A DNA stretch of 49,839 bases from JBCCHY01 sp039028495 (GCA_039028495.1 JBCCHY010000003.1:1-49839), one strand, 5' to 3'. Numbered from the stretch's first letter, positions 17,484-25,947 are shown. Numbers and translations: made by a program. The notes: generated from the letters alone by a model not told the origin.

Positions 17484-17571
17484 ACATACTAGATATTTGT
17501 TCTTACGGCTTCATCTCAGGCAGTACCTTTGTACAGCATGAGATAACTTCCGCAAACAAATTCTAGTCTGT
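17484..17571. repeat. 88-base imperfect inverted repeat (long hairpin) downstream of rpsG
   Basis: The outer arms 17484-17508 and 17550-17571 are near-complementary over about 22 bases (CTAGA.ATTTGT against ACAAATTCTAG). The inner part is a clean hairpin: ATCTCA (17513-17518) with TGAGAT (17539-17544), and GTAC (17523-17526) with GTAC (17531-17534) around CTTT. A third hairpin, AATATGC/GCATATT, lies at 17640-17686, and a diverged copy of the right arm at about 17690-17712. The 334 bases from 17426 to 17759 hold no gene, only these structures and a promoter. Confidence 0.6.
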
Positions 17572-17746
17572 ACTCGAACTGAGGGGTTTATCGGCATAAT
17601 CACAGTTTGTATCAAGAGTGTATTCTCAGACAAATTCCAAATATGCTCCGCATCTGAATCCTAGCGTCTGCATATTTTCGCAAAGAAACTCCAGTCTCTA
17701 CCCAATAAACAACTTAAAACTTGAGCACAAAACTATGTAATTATGA

Positions 17747-17752
17747 TATAAT
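17747..17752 (+). promoter_or_regulatory. extended -10 promoter, leaderless type
   Basis: TATAAT preceded by TGA gives TGnTATAAT. The ATG at 17760 begins seven bases later. A 22-base block around it (17734-17755) recurs at 40671-40692 with two mismatches. Confidence 0.65.
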
Positions 17753-17759
17753 ATGTTTT

Positions 17760-18107
17760 ATGTTTGAAAGATACACCCTAAAACTCGATGTACCGGATCC
17801 AGCTGCAATTGCACACTTAGTCTTTAAATCTGGCGAAGTTTGTTCACTGGTTTTTGTGCCTAGGTGTGATTTCGGTGAGCAGACACTTTCTTACCTAAAA
17901 GAGGGTGTTTTGGACGACTTTGATCTGTACCATGTAGTGAGTGGTGACCAAGCTTCGGTTTATGATGTTTTTGCTGGCGCAGAAGAGGATGATCTGGTGT
18001 ATATCACTGAAATCACCAGACTACTCTTAAACGAGGCTCAAAGACTAGAAACTCTTGGTGTGGTTACAGATAGTGAGATAGTAATCGATCCTGTACAGGT
18101 GGATTAA
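17760..18107 (+). CDS. unknown 115-residue acidic protein
   Basis: The start at 17760 (MFERYTLKLDV) follows the extended -10 box by seven bases. Upstream in-frame codons would overlap the promoter. The protein is soluble and acidic, with alternating beta-like and helical stretches, two cysteines (CSLVF, RCDFG) and an acidic EEDD loop. No family recognised. It heads a two-gene unit with the methyltransferase-like gene three bases downstream. Confidence 0.6.
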   Translation: MFERYTLKLDVPDPAAIAHLVFKSGEVCSLVFVPRCDFGEQTLSYLKEGVLDDFDLYHVVSGDQASVYDVFAGAEEDDLVYITEITRLLLNEAQRLETLGVVTDSEIVIDPVQVD

Positions 18108-18110
18108 CAG

Positions 18111-18863
18111 ATGAACAAAGGATTGCATTTGAACATTGGGGGTGGGACGGACTCTAAGCCTTGGTGGATTGAAGGAAATGGTGTAGAGGCTGAAGCTACT
18201 AAAATGTTCAACTTACGGTCGTTTTTTTTGGCGCTCGAGAACCCTGAAACTACGTATGTAGTAATAGATACAGACATATGTCTTGGGGCAGCCTCAATAG
18301 CCTGCAGTGGGCTCGAAAATATAGCTTTTATCCTAGGAGATGGGTCACAGCTACCTTTTAGAGACGAATCTGTGTCGACTATCGAGGTTAATCACCTGTT
18401 CTTCCCAGTCACAACAGCTGATATTACCAGGAGGGAGCAAGAACTCGAGACCAGAAAGGCAGCAGCCTCAGATGATGATCATGAACTCCGGACTAGCCTA
18501 GAGGAGGAAGACAGGCTTTTAGAGGCAGACGCTGAGCAGAGGTATCAACTCGTTCTTTCTGAAACAGCAACCGAAGAAGATCTGTCTGATTATTTTGATA
18601 TTGTCCGAGCAGCTTCTCGAGCCCTGCAGCCTGGCGGTACGCTACTACTCTCCGAGAAGTTTTCACGTATGATGCCCATTGAACGTATATTGAAGCAGAA
18701 TAACGACTTGTTGTTGAGTGCTCTGGGTCTTGAGCTCACTTATACTGGGGTCAATGAGTTGGATGTTAAATCTAGATACGCACAAAGAGCACGTAAGCAG
18801 TACGATCATTCAGGGGGCAGTATCTCATCAATGCCTATGTTAGTTGAGATGACCAAGATCTAG
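18111..18863 (+). CDS. class I SAM methyltransferase-like protein with a helical insertion
   Basis: This is a 250-residue protein. LHLNIGGGTDSKPWW near the N terminus resembles motif I of SAM-dependent methyltransferases. VVIDTDI, GDGSQLPFRDESVSTIEVNHL and RALQPGGTLLLSE fit the following strands of the Rossmann fold. Residues 105-165 or so form a Glu/Arg-rich helical insertion that interrupts the usual spacing. The substrate is unknown. It follows the previous gene by three bases and is probably co-transcribed. Confidence 0.65.
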   Translation: MNKGLHLNIGGGTDSKPWWIEGNGVEAEATKMFNLRSFFLALENPETTYVVIDTDICLGAASIACSGLENIAFILGDGSQLPFRDESVSTIEVNHLFFPVTTADITRREQELETRKAAASDDDHELRTSLEEEDRLLEADAEQRYQLVLSETATEEDLSDYFDIVRAASRALQPGGTLLLSEKFSRMMPIERILKQNNDLLLSALGLELTYTGVNELDVKSRYAQRARKQYDHSGGSISSMPMLVEMTKI

Positions 18864-18917
18864 CACAGTAGCGCTCACGCTTGATATTTCATCTTGTATG
18901 AGTGAATATCTATTTGT

Positions 18918-19295
18918 ATGAAAGAATTTCTGGACAAAGCTTTGGAGAATATTGATGAAGATTCCTATTGCAGAGATTGTCGCATGCCTGGGATCTTTCG
19001 AGCAGCAGCAGATGCAATCGACGTAGCAGAAAGACTATCACTAGAACATGATGCTTCCATACCATCTAGCTATTTTGAAAGAAGAAGGGGCATGCTTGCA
19101 ATGAAAATTATTGCATCTACTTCAGCTGCTGAGTTATCACATTGCACAAGAGCTACAGAGCAAGAACCTTTAGAGGACGGAAAGATTTGTTTGCTAGGTA
19201 GCACAAAGGTTGAAGCGAATGCATTTGGTGGAGATGGCGATATGGTGACAGCTGTAATGATTGCCTTGCCATCAGAAGATGGCCGATACCTATAA
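18918..19295 (+). CDS. unknown 125-residue protein
   Basis: This is a soluble protein with a CRDCRMPG motif near residues 18-25 and helical content. No zinc partner pair is visible further on apart from single cysteines. No family recognised. It lies between the two methyltransferase-like genes on the same strand with its own short intergenic regions, and TATTTG just upstream of the ATG is a poor -10. Confidence 0.5.
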   Translation: MKEFLDKALENIDEDSYCRDCRMPGIFRAAADAIDVAERLSLEHDASIPSSYFERRRGMLAMKIIASTSAAELSHCTRATEQEPLEDGKICLLGSTKVEANAFGGDGDMVTAVMIALPSEDGRYL

Positions 19296-19413
19296 GGCCC
19301 TGCACAACTGAATTGGCGCTGATATGGATTCCTAGTGGATGGTATTAGCTCTATGGCAATGAACAGAAAATTAATCAAAGTCTGAAGGCGTCTACTGTAA
19401 TAGCTCCTTCATG

Positions 19414-19419
19414 TATAAT
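19414..19419 (+). promoter_or_regulatory. -10 box of the methyltransferase gene at 19428
   Basis: A consensus TATAAT ends eight bases before the ATG, so the transcript should begin at or within a base or two of the start codon. There is no ribosome binding site. Confidence 0.6.
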
Positions 19420-19427
19420 CACTGATC

Positions 19428-20195
19428 ATGATTGACGAGGATAGAGTCCAGCGGGAAAAAGATGCCTACAATGACCCAGACGGGTTTTTGAAGAATTCTA
19501 TAGCCCTACAGAGCAGGTTTAGCCATGTTTTTAAAAGTCCCAATTCAGTTCGAATGGAGACTGATCTAGAAGCCATGATGGGTAAGGTAGAGGGCAAAGT
19601 AGTCCTAGACTACGGTTGCTATAGCGGCGGTGTCAGCCTAGTGCTTTCGGATAATGGTGCAAAGCGAGTAGTGGGTATTGATATCTCAGAGCGTGGGGTT
19701 AAACAGGCAAAGAAAAAAAACATCAAACATGCCGAGTTCCATGTCATGGATGCCCATAAAACTACCTTTGATGACAATACATTTGATTACATCTTTGGCC
19801 GCTCGATCCTACACCATCTAGACTGGGAGATAGCGCTCAAAGAAATCGAGAGAATTCTAAAGCCCGGTGGCATAGCGGTGTTCACAGAACCACTAAACAT
19901 AAACCCCTTCGCAAAGCTACTCAGGGCAATCACAAAAAGCGCCAGGACACATGATGAGCTCGCTCTACAGCTATGGCACCTCAGAACTGCATCTCAGATA
20001 TTCCCGGGTTCAAAGAATTCTTACTACAACCTACTAACTGTGCCTGTAGGTATGCTGAGTAGTAAGCTTAGTAAGAACCCGAACAACGTCGTTATGAGAA
20101 CCGTTGACGTAGTCGACAGACTACTACTTAAAACTCCACTGAAGTACTGGTCTAGGGTCACACTAGTCCGCTGGCAGAAAAAAACTAAAGACTAA
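19428..20195 (+). CDS. class I SAM-dependent methyltransferase
   Basis: The 255-residue protein has a clear methyltransferase-11/25 type core: motif I at 58-68 (VVLDYGCYSGG), the acidic strand end GIDIS at 83-87, an aspartate-containing turn near 104-110 and the post-core LKPGG at 144-148. The C-terminal 100 residues are helical and probably form the substrate side. The substrate cannot be read from sequence. It has its own leaderless promoter and lies upstream of fusA. Confidence 0.8.
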   Translation: MIDEDRVQREKDAYNDPDGFLKNSIALQSRFSHVFKSPNSVRMETDLEAMMGKVEGKVVLDYGCYSGGVSLVLSDNGAKRVVGIDISERGVKQAKKKNIKHAEFHVMDAHKTTFDDNTFDYIFGRSILHHLDWEIALKEIERILKPGGIAVFTEPLNINPFAKLLRAITKSARTHDELALQLWHLRTASQIFPGSKNSYYNLLTVPVGMLSSKLSKNPNNVVMRTVDVVDRLLLKTPLKYWSRVTLVRWQKKTKD

Positions 20196-20313
20196 CTATT
20201 AGTGAAATACTAGCTGGACAGTGAAAACTACTATATACTAGCTGCTAATTGGTAAGACCCTATATTTAGTGTGTGTCAAAAACCAGAATAAACTATTAAT
20301 CTAAGGAATAACT

Positions 20314-22431
20314 ATGGCAGATCAAACAGTAGACAATCTACAAGACGTACGTAACGTAGGTATTATCGCGCACATCGATGCGGGTAAAACCACGACAACA
20401 GAGGGTATCCTCTACCGTACTGGCATGAAGCACAAGATTGGTGCAGTACATGACGGTGAAGCGACCATGGACTGGATGGAGCAAGAGCGCGAGCGTGGCA
20501 TCACCATTACTTCTGCTGCAACTACGTGCTTCTGGAAAGATCACAAGATCAACATCATCGATACACCAGGCCACATTGACTTCACTGTAGAAGTAGAGCG
20601 ATCACTGCGCGTCCTAGATGGCGCGGTTGTTGTGTTTGACGGCAAGATGGGTGTAGAGGCCCAGACAGAGACTGTCTGGCGTCAGGCTAATAAGTACTCT
20701 GTGCCGCGTGTTTGCTTTATTAACAAAATCAACCAAACTGGCGGTGACTTTTATAAGAGCATGGAGAGTATGCACGAGCGGCTCAGTAAAGCTATCTTCC
20801 CAGTCCACCTACCAATAGGTTTTGAGCAGGAGATAAATGGCATTGTCGATCTGATCAGCATGAAAGCCTACACGTACAAAGAATTCACTGACAAAGAGCT
20901 CGTTGAAAGCGAAATCCCTGCTGACATGACTGACAAGGTCAAGAACTACCGTACGCTACTTATAGAAAACGCCTGTGCTGAAGACGAAGAGATGCTAGAG
21001 AAGCTCCTTGAGGTTGGTGAAGAAGGTCTAAGCGAGGAAGACATTAAGCACGCTATCCGTACAGCAACACTCAGTGGTAACTTCTACGTAGCTACCGGTG
21101 GTGATGGTCGCGGTGTGATCGTCGAAAAAGTCCTCGATCTAATGACTGATTTTCTTCCCAGCCCACTAGATCGTGGTAGCTCATGGGGTGAACATCCAAA
21201 GAGCGGTGACGAGATCGAACGCAAGCCAGATGCAGAAGAACCATTCGCAGGTCTTGCATTCAAGATTGCTACAGACCCATTCGTAGGCAAGCTCTGCTTT
21301 GTACGTGTGTATTCTGGAACACTTAAGAGCGGCTCCTATGTAATGAACGCCTCGACAGGTGAAAAAGAACGAGTTGGCCGTATCGTACGTATGTTCGCTG
21401 ACAAGCGTGAAGAAATTGATGAAGTAAAAGCAGGTGATATCGCCGCAGTTGTAGGCCTCAAGGCGACTACAACGGGCAACACTCTCAGCGATGTTAACAA
21501 CACAATCATCCTAGAGTCGATAGAGTTCCCTGAACCACCTGTTAGTATTGCTATCGAGCCAGCTACCAAAGCTGACCAAGAAAAGATGAGCACAGCCCTC
21601 CAGAGGCTAGCAGAAGAAGACCCAACCTTCCGCGTATCTGTAGACGACGAAACGAATCAAACTATCATCAGCGGTATGGGCGAGTTACACCTAGAGATCC
21701 TTGTTGACCGTATGAAGCGAGAGTTTAGTGTTGTTGCAAATGTAGGTCAGCCACAGGTTGCCTACCGCGAAACCATCAAGACTACAGGTGTCGAAGCCCA
21801 AGGTAAGTTTGTCAGACAATCAGGAGGTCGTGGTCAGTATGGTGATGTCTGGGTCCGTCTCGAGAAGCGCGACATGACAGATGAGGAAGAAAAAGAAAAG
21901 GGCGAGCTAGAGTTCGTCAACGCCATCAAGGGCGGTGTTGTGCCTCAGGAATACATCGGTGCAGTCAAAGCAGGTATCACCGAAGCGATGACCACTGGTG
22001 TTGTGGCCGGGTATCCAGTAGTTGGTATCAAGGCTACGCTATATGACGGTTCATACCACGATGTAGACTCTTCAGAAATGGCATTCAAGATAGCCGGCTC
22101 AATGGGGTTCCAGGCAGCCATGAAAGACGCACAGCCAGTACTACTCGAACCAATCATGAAAGTAGAGATCGTTACGCCAGAAGAATTCATGGGTGACGTC
22201 ATTGGTGACGTAAACTCACGTCGCGGACGTGTCGAATCTATGGATGATCGTTTTGGTGCCAAAGTAGTTCTATCATTTGTCCCGTTAGCAGAGATGTTCG
22301 GCTATACAACAGACCTTCGTTCAATGACCCAAGGTCGAGCAGCCAGCACGATGGAACTCCACGACTACGCAGAAGTACCAGGCAACGTCGCTGAAGCTAT
22401 CGTAGCCAAAAACACCAAGTCAGCCGAATAG
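20314..22431 (+). CDS. fusA: elongation factor G
   Basis: This 705-residue translocation GTPase is of normal EF-G length. The P-loop AHIDAGKTT, the switch region RGITITSAATTC, DTPGHIDFT and NKI.Q mark the G domain. Domains II-V follow, with the conserved RGQYGDVWV and GYPV.G elements in domain IV. A Shine-Dalgarno-like AAGGAA precedes the ATG. Four non-ribosomal genes separate it from rpsG, so the usual str operon order is interrupted. Its promoter in 20196-20313 is not clear: TATACT at 20234 lacks a good -35. Confidence 0.97.
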   Translation: MADQTVDNLQDVRNVGIIAHIDAGKTTTTEGILYRTGMKHKIGAVHDGEATMDWMEQERERGITITSAATTCFWKDHKINIIDTPGHIDFTVEVERSLRVLDGAVVVFDGKMGVEAQTETVWRQANKYSVPRVCFINKINQTGGDFYKSMESMHERLSKAIFPVHLPIGFEQEINGIVDLISMKAYTYKEFTDKELVESEIPADMTDKVKNYRTLLIENACAEDEEMLEKLLEVGEEGLSEEDIKHAIRTATLSGNFYVATGGDGRGVIVEKVLDLMTDFLPSPLDRGSSWGEHPKSGDEIERKPDAEEPFAGLAFKIATDPFVGKLCFVRVYSGTLKSGSYVMNASTGEKERVGRIVRMFADKREEIDEVKAGDIAAVVGLKATTTGNTLSDVNNTIILESIEFPEPPVSIAIEPATKADQEKMSTALQRLAEEDPTFRVSVDDETNQTIISGMGELHLEILVDRMKREFSVVANVGQPQVAYRETIKTTGVEAQGKFVRQSGGRGQYGDVWVRLEKRDMTDEEEKEKGELEFVNAIKGGVVPQEYIGAVKAGITEAMTTGVVAGYPVVGIKATLYDGSYHDVDSSEMAFKIAGSMGFQAAMKDAQPVLLEPIMKVEIVTPEEFMGDVIGDVNSRRGRVESMDDRFGAKVVLSFVPLAEMFGYTTDLRSMTQGRAASTMELHDYAEVPGNVAEAIVAKNTKSAE

Positions 22432-22472
22432 TCAGCTAGCCAAATATAGCTTCATAAAATGAGACTTTACTC

Positions 22473-22501
22473 TTGATAGAGGGCAGAGGCTACTATATAA
22501 T
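22473..22501 (+). promoter_or_regulatory. tuf promoter
   Basis: TTGATA (22473-22478) and TATAAT (22496-22501) have the ideal 17-base spacing. tuf therefore has its own promoter in addition to possible readthrough from fusA. Confidence 0.8.
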
Positions 22502-22524
22502 TTTGCAGTAACTCGCGTGAGGGC

Positions 22525-22573
22525 TTTGTTCGTGTGTTCTAAAACACTCGTTCGATATGGATCGCGAAACAAA
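22525..22573 (+). other. three-way junction in the tuf 5' leader
   Basis: In the 100-base leader, TTTGTTCG (22525-22532) pairs with CGAAACAAA (22565-22573, one bulge). This encloses two perfect hairpins, GTGTT/AACAC (22534-22538 with 22543-22547) and CGAT/ATCG (22553-22556 with 22561-22564). No terminator follows. It could stabilise the abundant EF-Tu message or control its translation. Confidence 0.5.
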
Positions 22574-22612
22574 CAATTAATCATTAAATATACTTAAAGA
22601 AAGGTATAAGGA

Positions 22613-23794
22613 ATGGCAACATTTGACAGGTCAAAACCTCACGTCAACGTTGGTACTATGGGACACGTTGACCATGGTAAGACAACACTAACAGCAGCCA
22701 TCACTATGACTCTCTCAAAGAGACTACCAAGTGATGTTAACAAAGCAATCGACTACGCAGAGATCGACAACGCTCCAGAAGAGCGCGAGCGTGGTATCAC
22801 AATCTCAACATCTCACCAAGAGTACGAGAGCGAAAACCGTCACTACGCACACGTCGACATGCCAGGTCACGCAGACTACGTAAAAAACATGATCACAGGT
22901 GCTGCTCAGGTAGACGGCGCGATCTTGGTATGTTCTGCAGCAGATGGTCCTATGCCCCAAACTCGTGAGCACGTACTGCTTGCTCGCCAAGTAGGTGTAC
23001 CAAGCATCATCGTGTTCCTAAACAAGATGGACCTTGCAGATCCAGAACTAGTAGAAATCGTTGAAATGGACGTTCGTGAACTACTCGAGAAATACGAGTT
23101 TGATAGCGAAGCTCCTATTGTCAAAGGTTCTGCTACAAAGGCAGTTGAAGGCGACGAAGCTAACATGGACGCAATCATGGAGCTAGTCAAAGCTATGGAT
23201 GAATATATTCCAGAGCCTACTCGTGAGCTAGACAAGCCGTTCCTAATGCCTATTGAGGACGTTTTCTCAATCAAGGGTCGTGGAACAGTTGCAACAGGTC
23301 GTATCGAGTCTGGTGTAGTTGAGCTAAACGAAGAGATCGAGATCGTTGGTATCCGTGACACGCAAAAGACTGTTGTTACCGGTATCGAAGCGTTCAAAAA
23401 GGATCTAGACAAGGGTCAGGCAGGTGACAACGCTGGTGTACTACTACGTGGTATCGAGCGTGATGACATCGAGCGTGGTCAGGTTCTATGTAAGCCTGGT
23501 TCTGTAACGCCGCACACTGAATTCGACGCAGAGGTGTATATCCTTAGCAAAGAAGAGGGCGGACGCCACACACCATTCTTCAAGGGCTACAAGCCACAGT
23601 TCTACTTCAGAACTACTGACGTAACGGGTGAGGTTGAATTGCCAGCTGACAAAGAAATGGTCATGCCTGGTGACACAGTCACATTCAAGGTCAAACTACT
23701 ACAACCAATCGCTATGGACCAAGGTCTACGCTTCGCTATCCGCGAAGGCGGCCGTACCGTAGGTGCTGGTGTAGTTACGAAGATCGATAAGTAA
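22613..23794 (+). CDS. tuf: elongation factor Tu
   Basis: The 393-residue GTPase delivers aminoacyl-tRNA. GHVDHGKTT, RGITI and NKMD are conserved. The usual DCPGHADY reads DMPGHADY here, so the cysteine is replaced by methionine. Domain II and III landmarks (GRGTVATGRIESG, then EGGRTVGAGVV) are intact. AAGGTATAAGGA precedes the ATG. It has its own promoter, a folded leader and a terminator, so it can be a single-gene unit. Confidence 0.98.
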   Translation: MATFDRSKPHVNVGTMGHVDHGKTTLTAAITMTLSKRLPSDVNKAIDYAEIDNAPEERERGITISTSHQEYESENRHYAHVDMPGHADYVKNMITGAAQVDGAILVCSAADGPMPQTREHVLLARQVGVPSIIVFLNKMDLADPELVEIVEMDVRELLEKYEFDSEAPIVKGSATKAVEGDEANMDAIMELVKAMDEYIPEPTRELDKPFLMPIEDVFSIKGRGTVATGRIESGVVELNEEIEIVGIRDTQKTVVTGIEAFKKDLDKGQAGDNAGVLLRGIERDDIERGQVLCKPGSVTPHTEFDAEVYILSKEEGGRHTPFFKGYKPQFYFRTTDVTGEVELPADKEMVMPGDTVTFKVKLLQPIAMDQGLRFAIREGGRTVGAGVVTKIDK

Positions 23795-23816
23795 TAGACT
23801 TATCTGATCTATCTTA

Positions 23817-23841
23817 AAAGAGGTCCAATCAGGGCCTCTTT
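23817..23841 (+). terminator. hairpin after tuf
   Basis: AAAGAGG pairs with CCTCTTT, extended inward by CC/GG, 20 bases after the tuf stop. The T content after the stem is modest (AACTTT), so termination may be partial. Confidence 0.65.
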
Positions 23842-23866
23842 AACTTTAAGTGGTTTATGTTATAGT
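23839..23866 (+). promoter_or_regulatory. candidate rpsJ promoter
   Basis: TTTAAC (23839-23844) and TATAGT (23861-23866) are 16 bases apart, directly after the tuf hairpin. The leader that follows contains GTAAG/CTTAC (about 23946-23964) just before the GAAGGAG ribosome binding site of rpsJ, which could modulate its translation. Confidence 0.4.
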
Positions 23867-23975
23867 TTGTACGTAAATTAAACGTGTTGACTAAAAGTCG
23901 TTATTCTCAGAAATTAAGTAGATAGAGATGTTACAACACCGTGTGTAAGCGCGTCAGTCTTACGAAGGAGCTAAC

Positions 23976-24302
23976 ATGGCTGATAAAACAGCAGCGCCAG
24001 TACAACGTATACGCGTTAGACTAAAGGCGTATGACCATAAAGTAATCGACCAGTCTGCTAAGCAGATCGTTGACAGTGCATTACGTACAGGTGCCAAAAT
24101 CAAAGGACCAGTACCTTTGCCAACTAAAAAAACTAAGTACACTGTTATAAAGAGTCCTCATGTCTACAAAAAGGGTCGCGAACAGTTCGAAATGCGCGTA
24201 CACCTACGCCTTATCGATATCACAGAGGCTACACCAAAGACTATTGATAGCCTGATGAACCTCAGCCTACCAGCTGGTTGTGACGCCGAAATCAAGATGT
24301 AA
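23976..24302 (+). CDS. rpsJ: 30S ribosomal protein S10
   Basis: This 108-residue S10 has the conserved IRVRLKAYDHKVID opening, GPVPLPT and the SPHVYKKGREQFEMRVH block. It is a component of the 30S head. A strong AAGGAG lies upstream. In most bacteria rplC follows directly. Here three other genes intervene, and the stop overlaps the next ATG by one base. Confidence 0.97.
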   Translation: MADKTAAPVQRIRVRLKAYDHKVIDQSAKQIVDSALRTGAKIKGPVPLPTKKTKYTVIKSPHVYKKGREQFEMRVHLRLIDITEATPKTIDSLMNLSLPAGCDAEIKM

Positions 24303-24865
24303 TGCATATATATTCTGGGATACCACTCCCAAAGTTTGATGAAGATCATGTAGAGTCGGTGTTTACTGAATATAGGGCAACCTTGAAAGCAAACGGAGAT
24401 TCTGACGCAGCAATGCTTCAGGTATTACCAGGTGTAGATAGAGCAATAATTGATACAGTTTACGATTATAGTGAGCAAGTAATGTGGGTAACAGGGAATC
24501 CTGAGTCAGATTCTACAACACGGATAGTTATTGCCTGCATGCTTGCCAACCTATGTGTTGTTGTAGACGAGAGAGTGCCAATAACAGATGCATCTTTTGA
24601 GTATGCTAGAAGAAGATCGGATCGGTTAATTGACTCACTTCCGACGAAAAGTGGGGTTAGAAACGCCGACGAAGGCTTCGCTCTACTTGGTGAAACAGGA
24701 CTGACCCAAATTGCTCTTAAGAATAAAGCTTACTCGGACATGGCGATCAGGCGATCAAGACAGTTTGTCTATAATGGTACAAGGGGTTTTGCTCTAACTG
24801 CGTTTATGAGTGCGCACGACATAATGCATTCTGCGTACAATGCACATCTAGCGTCGACGAACTGA
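24302..24865 (+). CDS. unknown 187-residue protein coupled to rpsJ
   Basis: The ATG overlaps the rpsJ stop (TAATG), indicating translational coupling. The protein is soluble and mostly helical. The stretch around residues 70-95 (STTRIVIACMLANLCVVVDERVP) is hydrophobic but short. I recognise no family. Its position between rpsJ and rplC is unusual, and it should be expressed with S10. Confidence 0.6.
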   Translation: MHIYSGIPLPKFDEDHVESVFTEYRATLKANGDSDAAMLQVLPGVDRAIIDTVYDYSEQVMWVTGNPESDSTTRIVIACMLANLCVVVDERVPITDASFEYARRRSDRLIDSLPTKSGVRNADEGFALLGETGLTQIALKNKAYSDMAIRRSRQFVYNGTRGFALTAFMSAHDIMHSAYNAHLASTN

Positions 24866-24875
24866 TAAGGTGTGA

Positions 24876-24881
24876 TAAGAT
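24876..24881 (+). promoter_or_regulatory. -10 box for the small membrane protein at 24888
   Basis: TAAGAT is followed by six bases and the ATG, the same leaderless geometry as at other genes in this window. Confidence 0.5.
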
Positions 24882-24887
24882 TTTTAA

Positions 24888-25139
24888 ATGAGAATGAAGC
24901 AATCTGACTCAACATTTTTACTAAAGATAGTGCTGTACTTTCTGCTTGGTGCTCTGTGGTTACATGTTGAGGTCGACGGACAAGATTGGTTTGCGCCCAT
25001 ACCAGTAGGGTTTTTAATAGGATTACTATTTGTATCTCATGATCATTTTGCGATTGATCGGAAAATTGAATATGCAATCCTAGTTGTCAGCATGTTTGTC
25101 AGCTTTGTACTCCCGATCGGTCTTGTCCTGCAGCTCTAG
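24888..25139 (+). CDS. unknown small membrane protein (83 residues)
   Basis: Three hydrophobic segments are visible: LLKIVLYFLLGALWLHV, FAPIPVGFLIGLLFV and YAILVVSMFVSFVLPIGLVL. These suggest three membrane helices with a short basic N terminus. No family recognised. It ends 41 bases inside the convergent minus-strand gene. Confidence 0.6.
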   Translation: MRMKQSDSTFLLKIVLYFLLGALWLHVEVDGQDWFAPIPVGFLIGLLFVSHDHFAIDRKIEYAILVVSMFVSFVLPIGLVLQL

Positions 25140-25731
25140 CTAAACATTCTATATACTCCAATGGGTTAAAACCTGCACGAAGGAGAATTCTACCAGTATT
25201 CCTATCAGTGTAGTTTCCTTTAAATCTGTGCAAAGTCCACCTCCTAGTACCCATTAATTCATAGGTTCTTGGCTTGAAGCGTATAAAATTTGTTCCGTAT
25301 TCAGCAATGATCCTGCGTGCCATTCTATATTCGTTCTCATAAGGGTCGTAGAGTTCCTGCACTTCCGTATATGGTATTGGTTGAGCTGAAAATCCATACT
25401 CAGTGGTTAAGCTACTAGCACCTAATACTGAGTATGCAAAAGGGTCCGTGTGCCATGCGTCCGGAGACACATGCCTGCCGATAATTTCATGTCTTGCGTA
25501 TATAAATTCTAAACCCACCTCTGATAGGTCAGCCCATGACAGAATAGCTTTAACGGCATTAGGCTCCGCAGCCATCACTCTGCCGAACTCACTTATTGAT
25601 TTTGGGTGAGACCCTCGGTATCCACCTCCAGTTAAAAGCTTTTCGAAAGAGGTGAATACAAGAGGACCAAGCTTACCTAGACTAACAGGCGGTGGGTACA
25701 ACTCGTTCTCTATAGGCGCTCTTAATTTCAT
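25099..25731 (-). CDS. unknown 210-residue protein
   Basis: This minus-strand soluble protein has an even mix of aromatic and charged residues and no known motif. The C-terminal part (YELMGTRRWTLHRFKGN, then RNTGRILLRAGFNPLEYIE) is Arg-rich and looks structured. It starts 50 bases from the divergent rplC promoter, so the two may share a control region. Its 3' end overlaps the convergent gene by 41 bases. Confidence 0.6.
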   Translation of the reverse strand: MKLRAPIENELYPPPVSLGKLGPLVFTSFEKLLTGGGYRGSHPKSISEFGRVMAAEPNAVKAILSWADLSEVGLEFIYARHEIIGRHVSPDAWHTDPFAYSVLGASSLTTEYGFSAQPIPYTEVQELYDPYENEYRMARRIIAEYGTNFIRFKPRTYELMGTRRWTLHRFKGNYTDRNTGRILLRAGFNPLEYIECLARAAGQDRSGVQS

Positions 25732-25781
25732 CAGATTAAACTTTATCCTAAATCTACTAGTTATAAAACTAGCAACTTATC

Positions 25782-25811
25782 TTGACAAAGGTGTTGCACC
25801 TCTGGTAACAT
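25782..25811 (+). promoter_or_regulatory. promoter of the rplC-led ribosomal protein operon
   Basis: A perfect TTGACA (25782-25787) and TAACAT (25806-25811) are 18 bases apart. The transcript would start near 25818, about 130 bases before rplC. Confidence 0.7.
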
Positions 25812-25843
25812 TACCGGGTTATATATCAAGTCTGTGTATGCAG

Positions 25844-25899
25844 CTTGGTGAGCTGGAAGGTCAGTTACTACTGAAACCACCCGACACCAAGTCTTTTTT
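25844..25899 (+). promoter_or_regulatory. terminator-like leader structure before rplC (candidate attenuator)
   Basis: CTTGGTG (25844-25850) pairs perfectly with CACCAAG (25885-25891), which is followed at once by TCTTTTTT. Within it lies TCAGT/ACTGA around TACT (25861-25874), flanked by GG/CC pairs. A stem ending in a U-run inside the leader of a ribosomal protein operon suggests control by premature termination, as known for the S10 leader of E. coli (L4). A 25-codon frame (25838-25915) spans it but has no ribosome binding site. Confidence 0.55.
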
Positions 25900-25947
25900 G
25901 TGCCCAGACACATGATAGTCATCACAAAGTAAAAAAAGGATCACCTA

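Noticed and set aside
25652..25915. Plus-strand open frame of 87 codons across the rplC promoter.
   Set aside because: It overlaps the minus-strand gene, the TTGACA promoter and the leader stem, and has no ribosome binding site. Only its last 25 codons could matter as a leader frame, and these lack support too.
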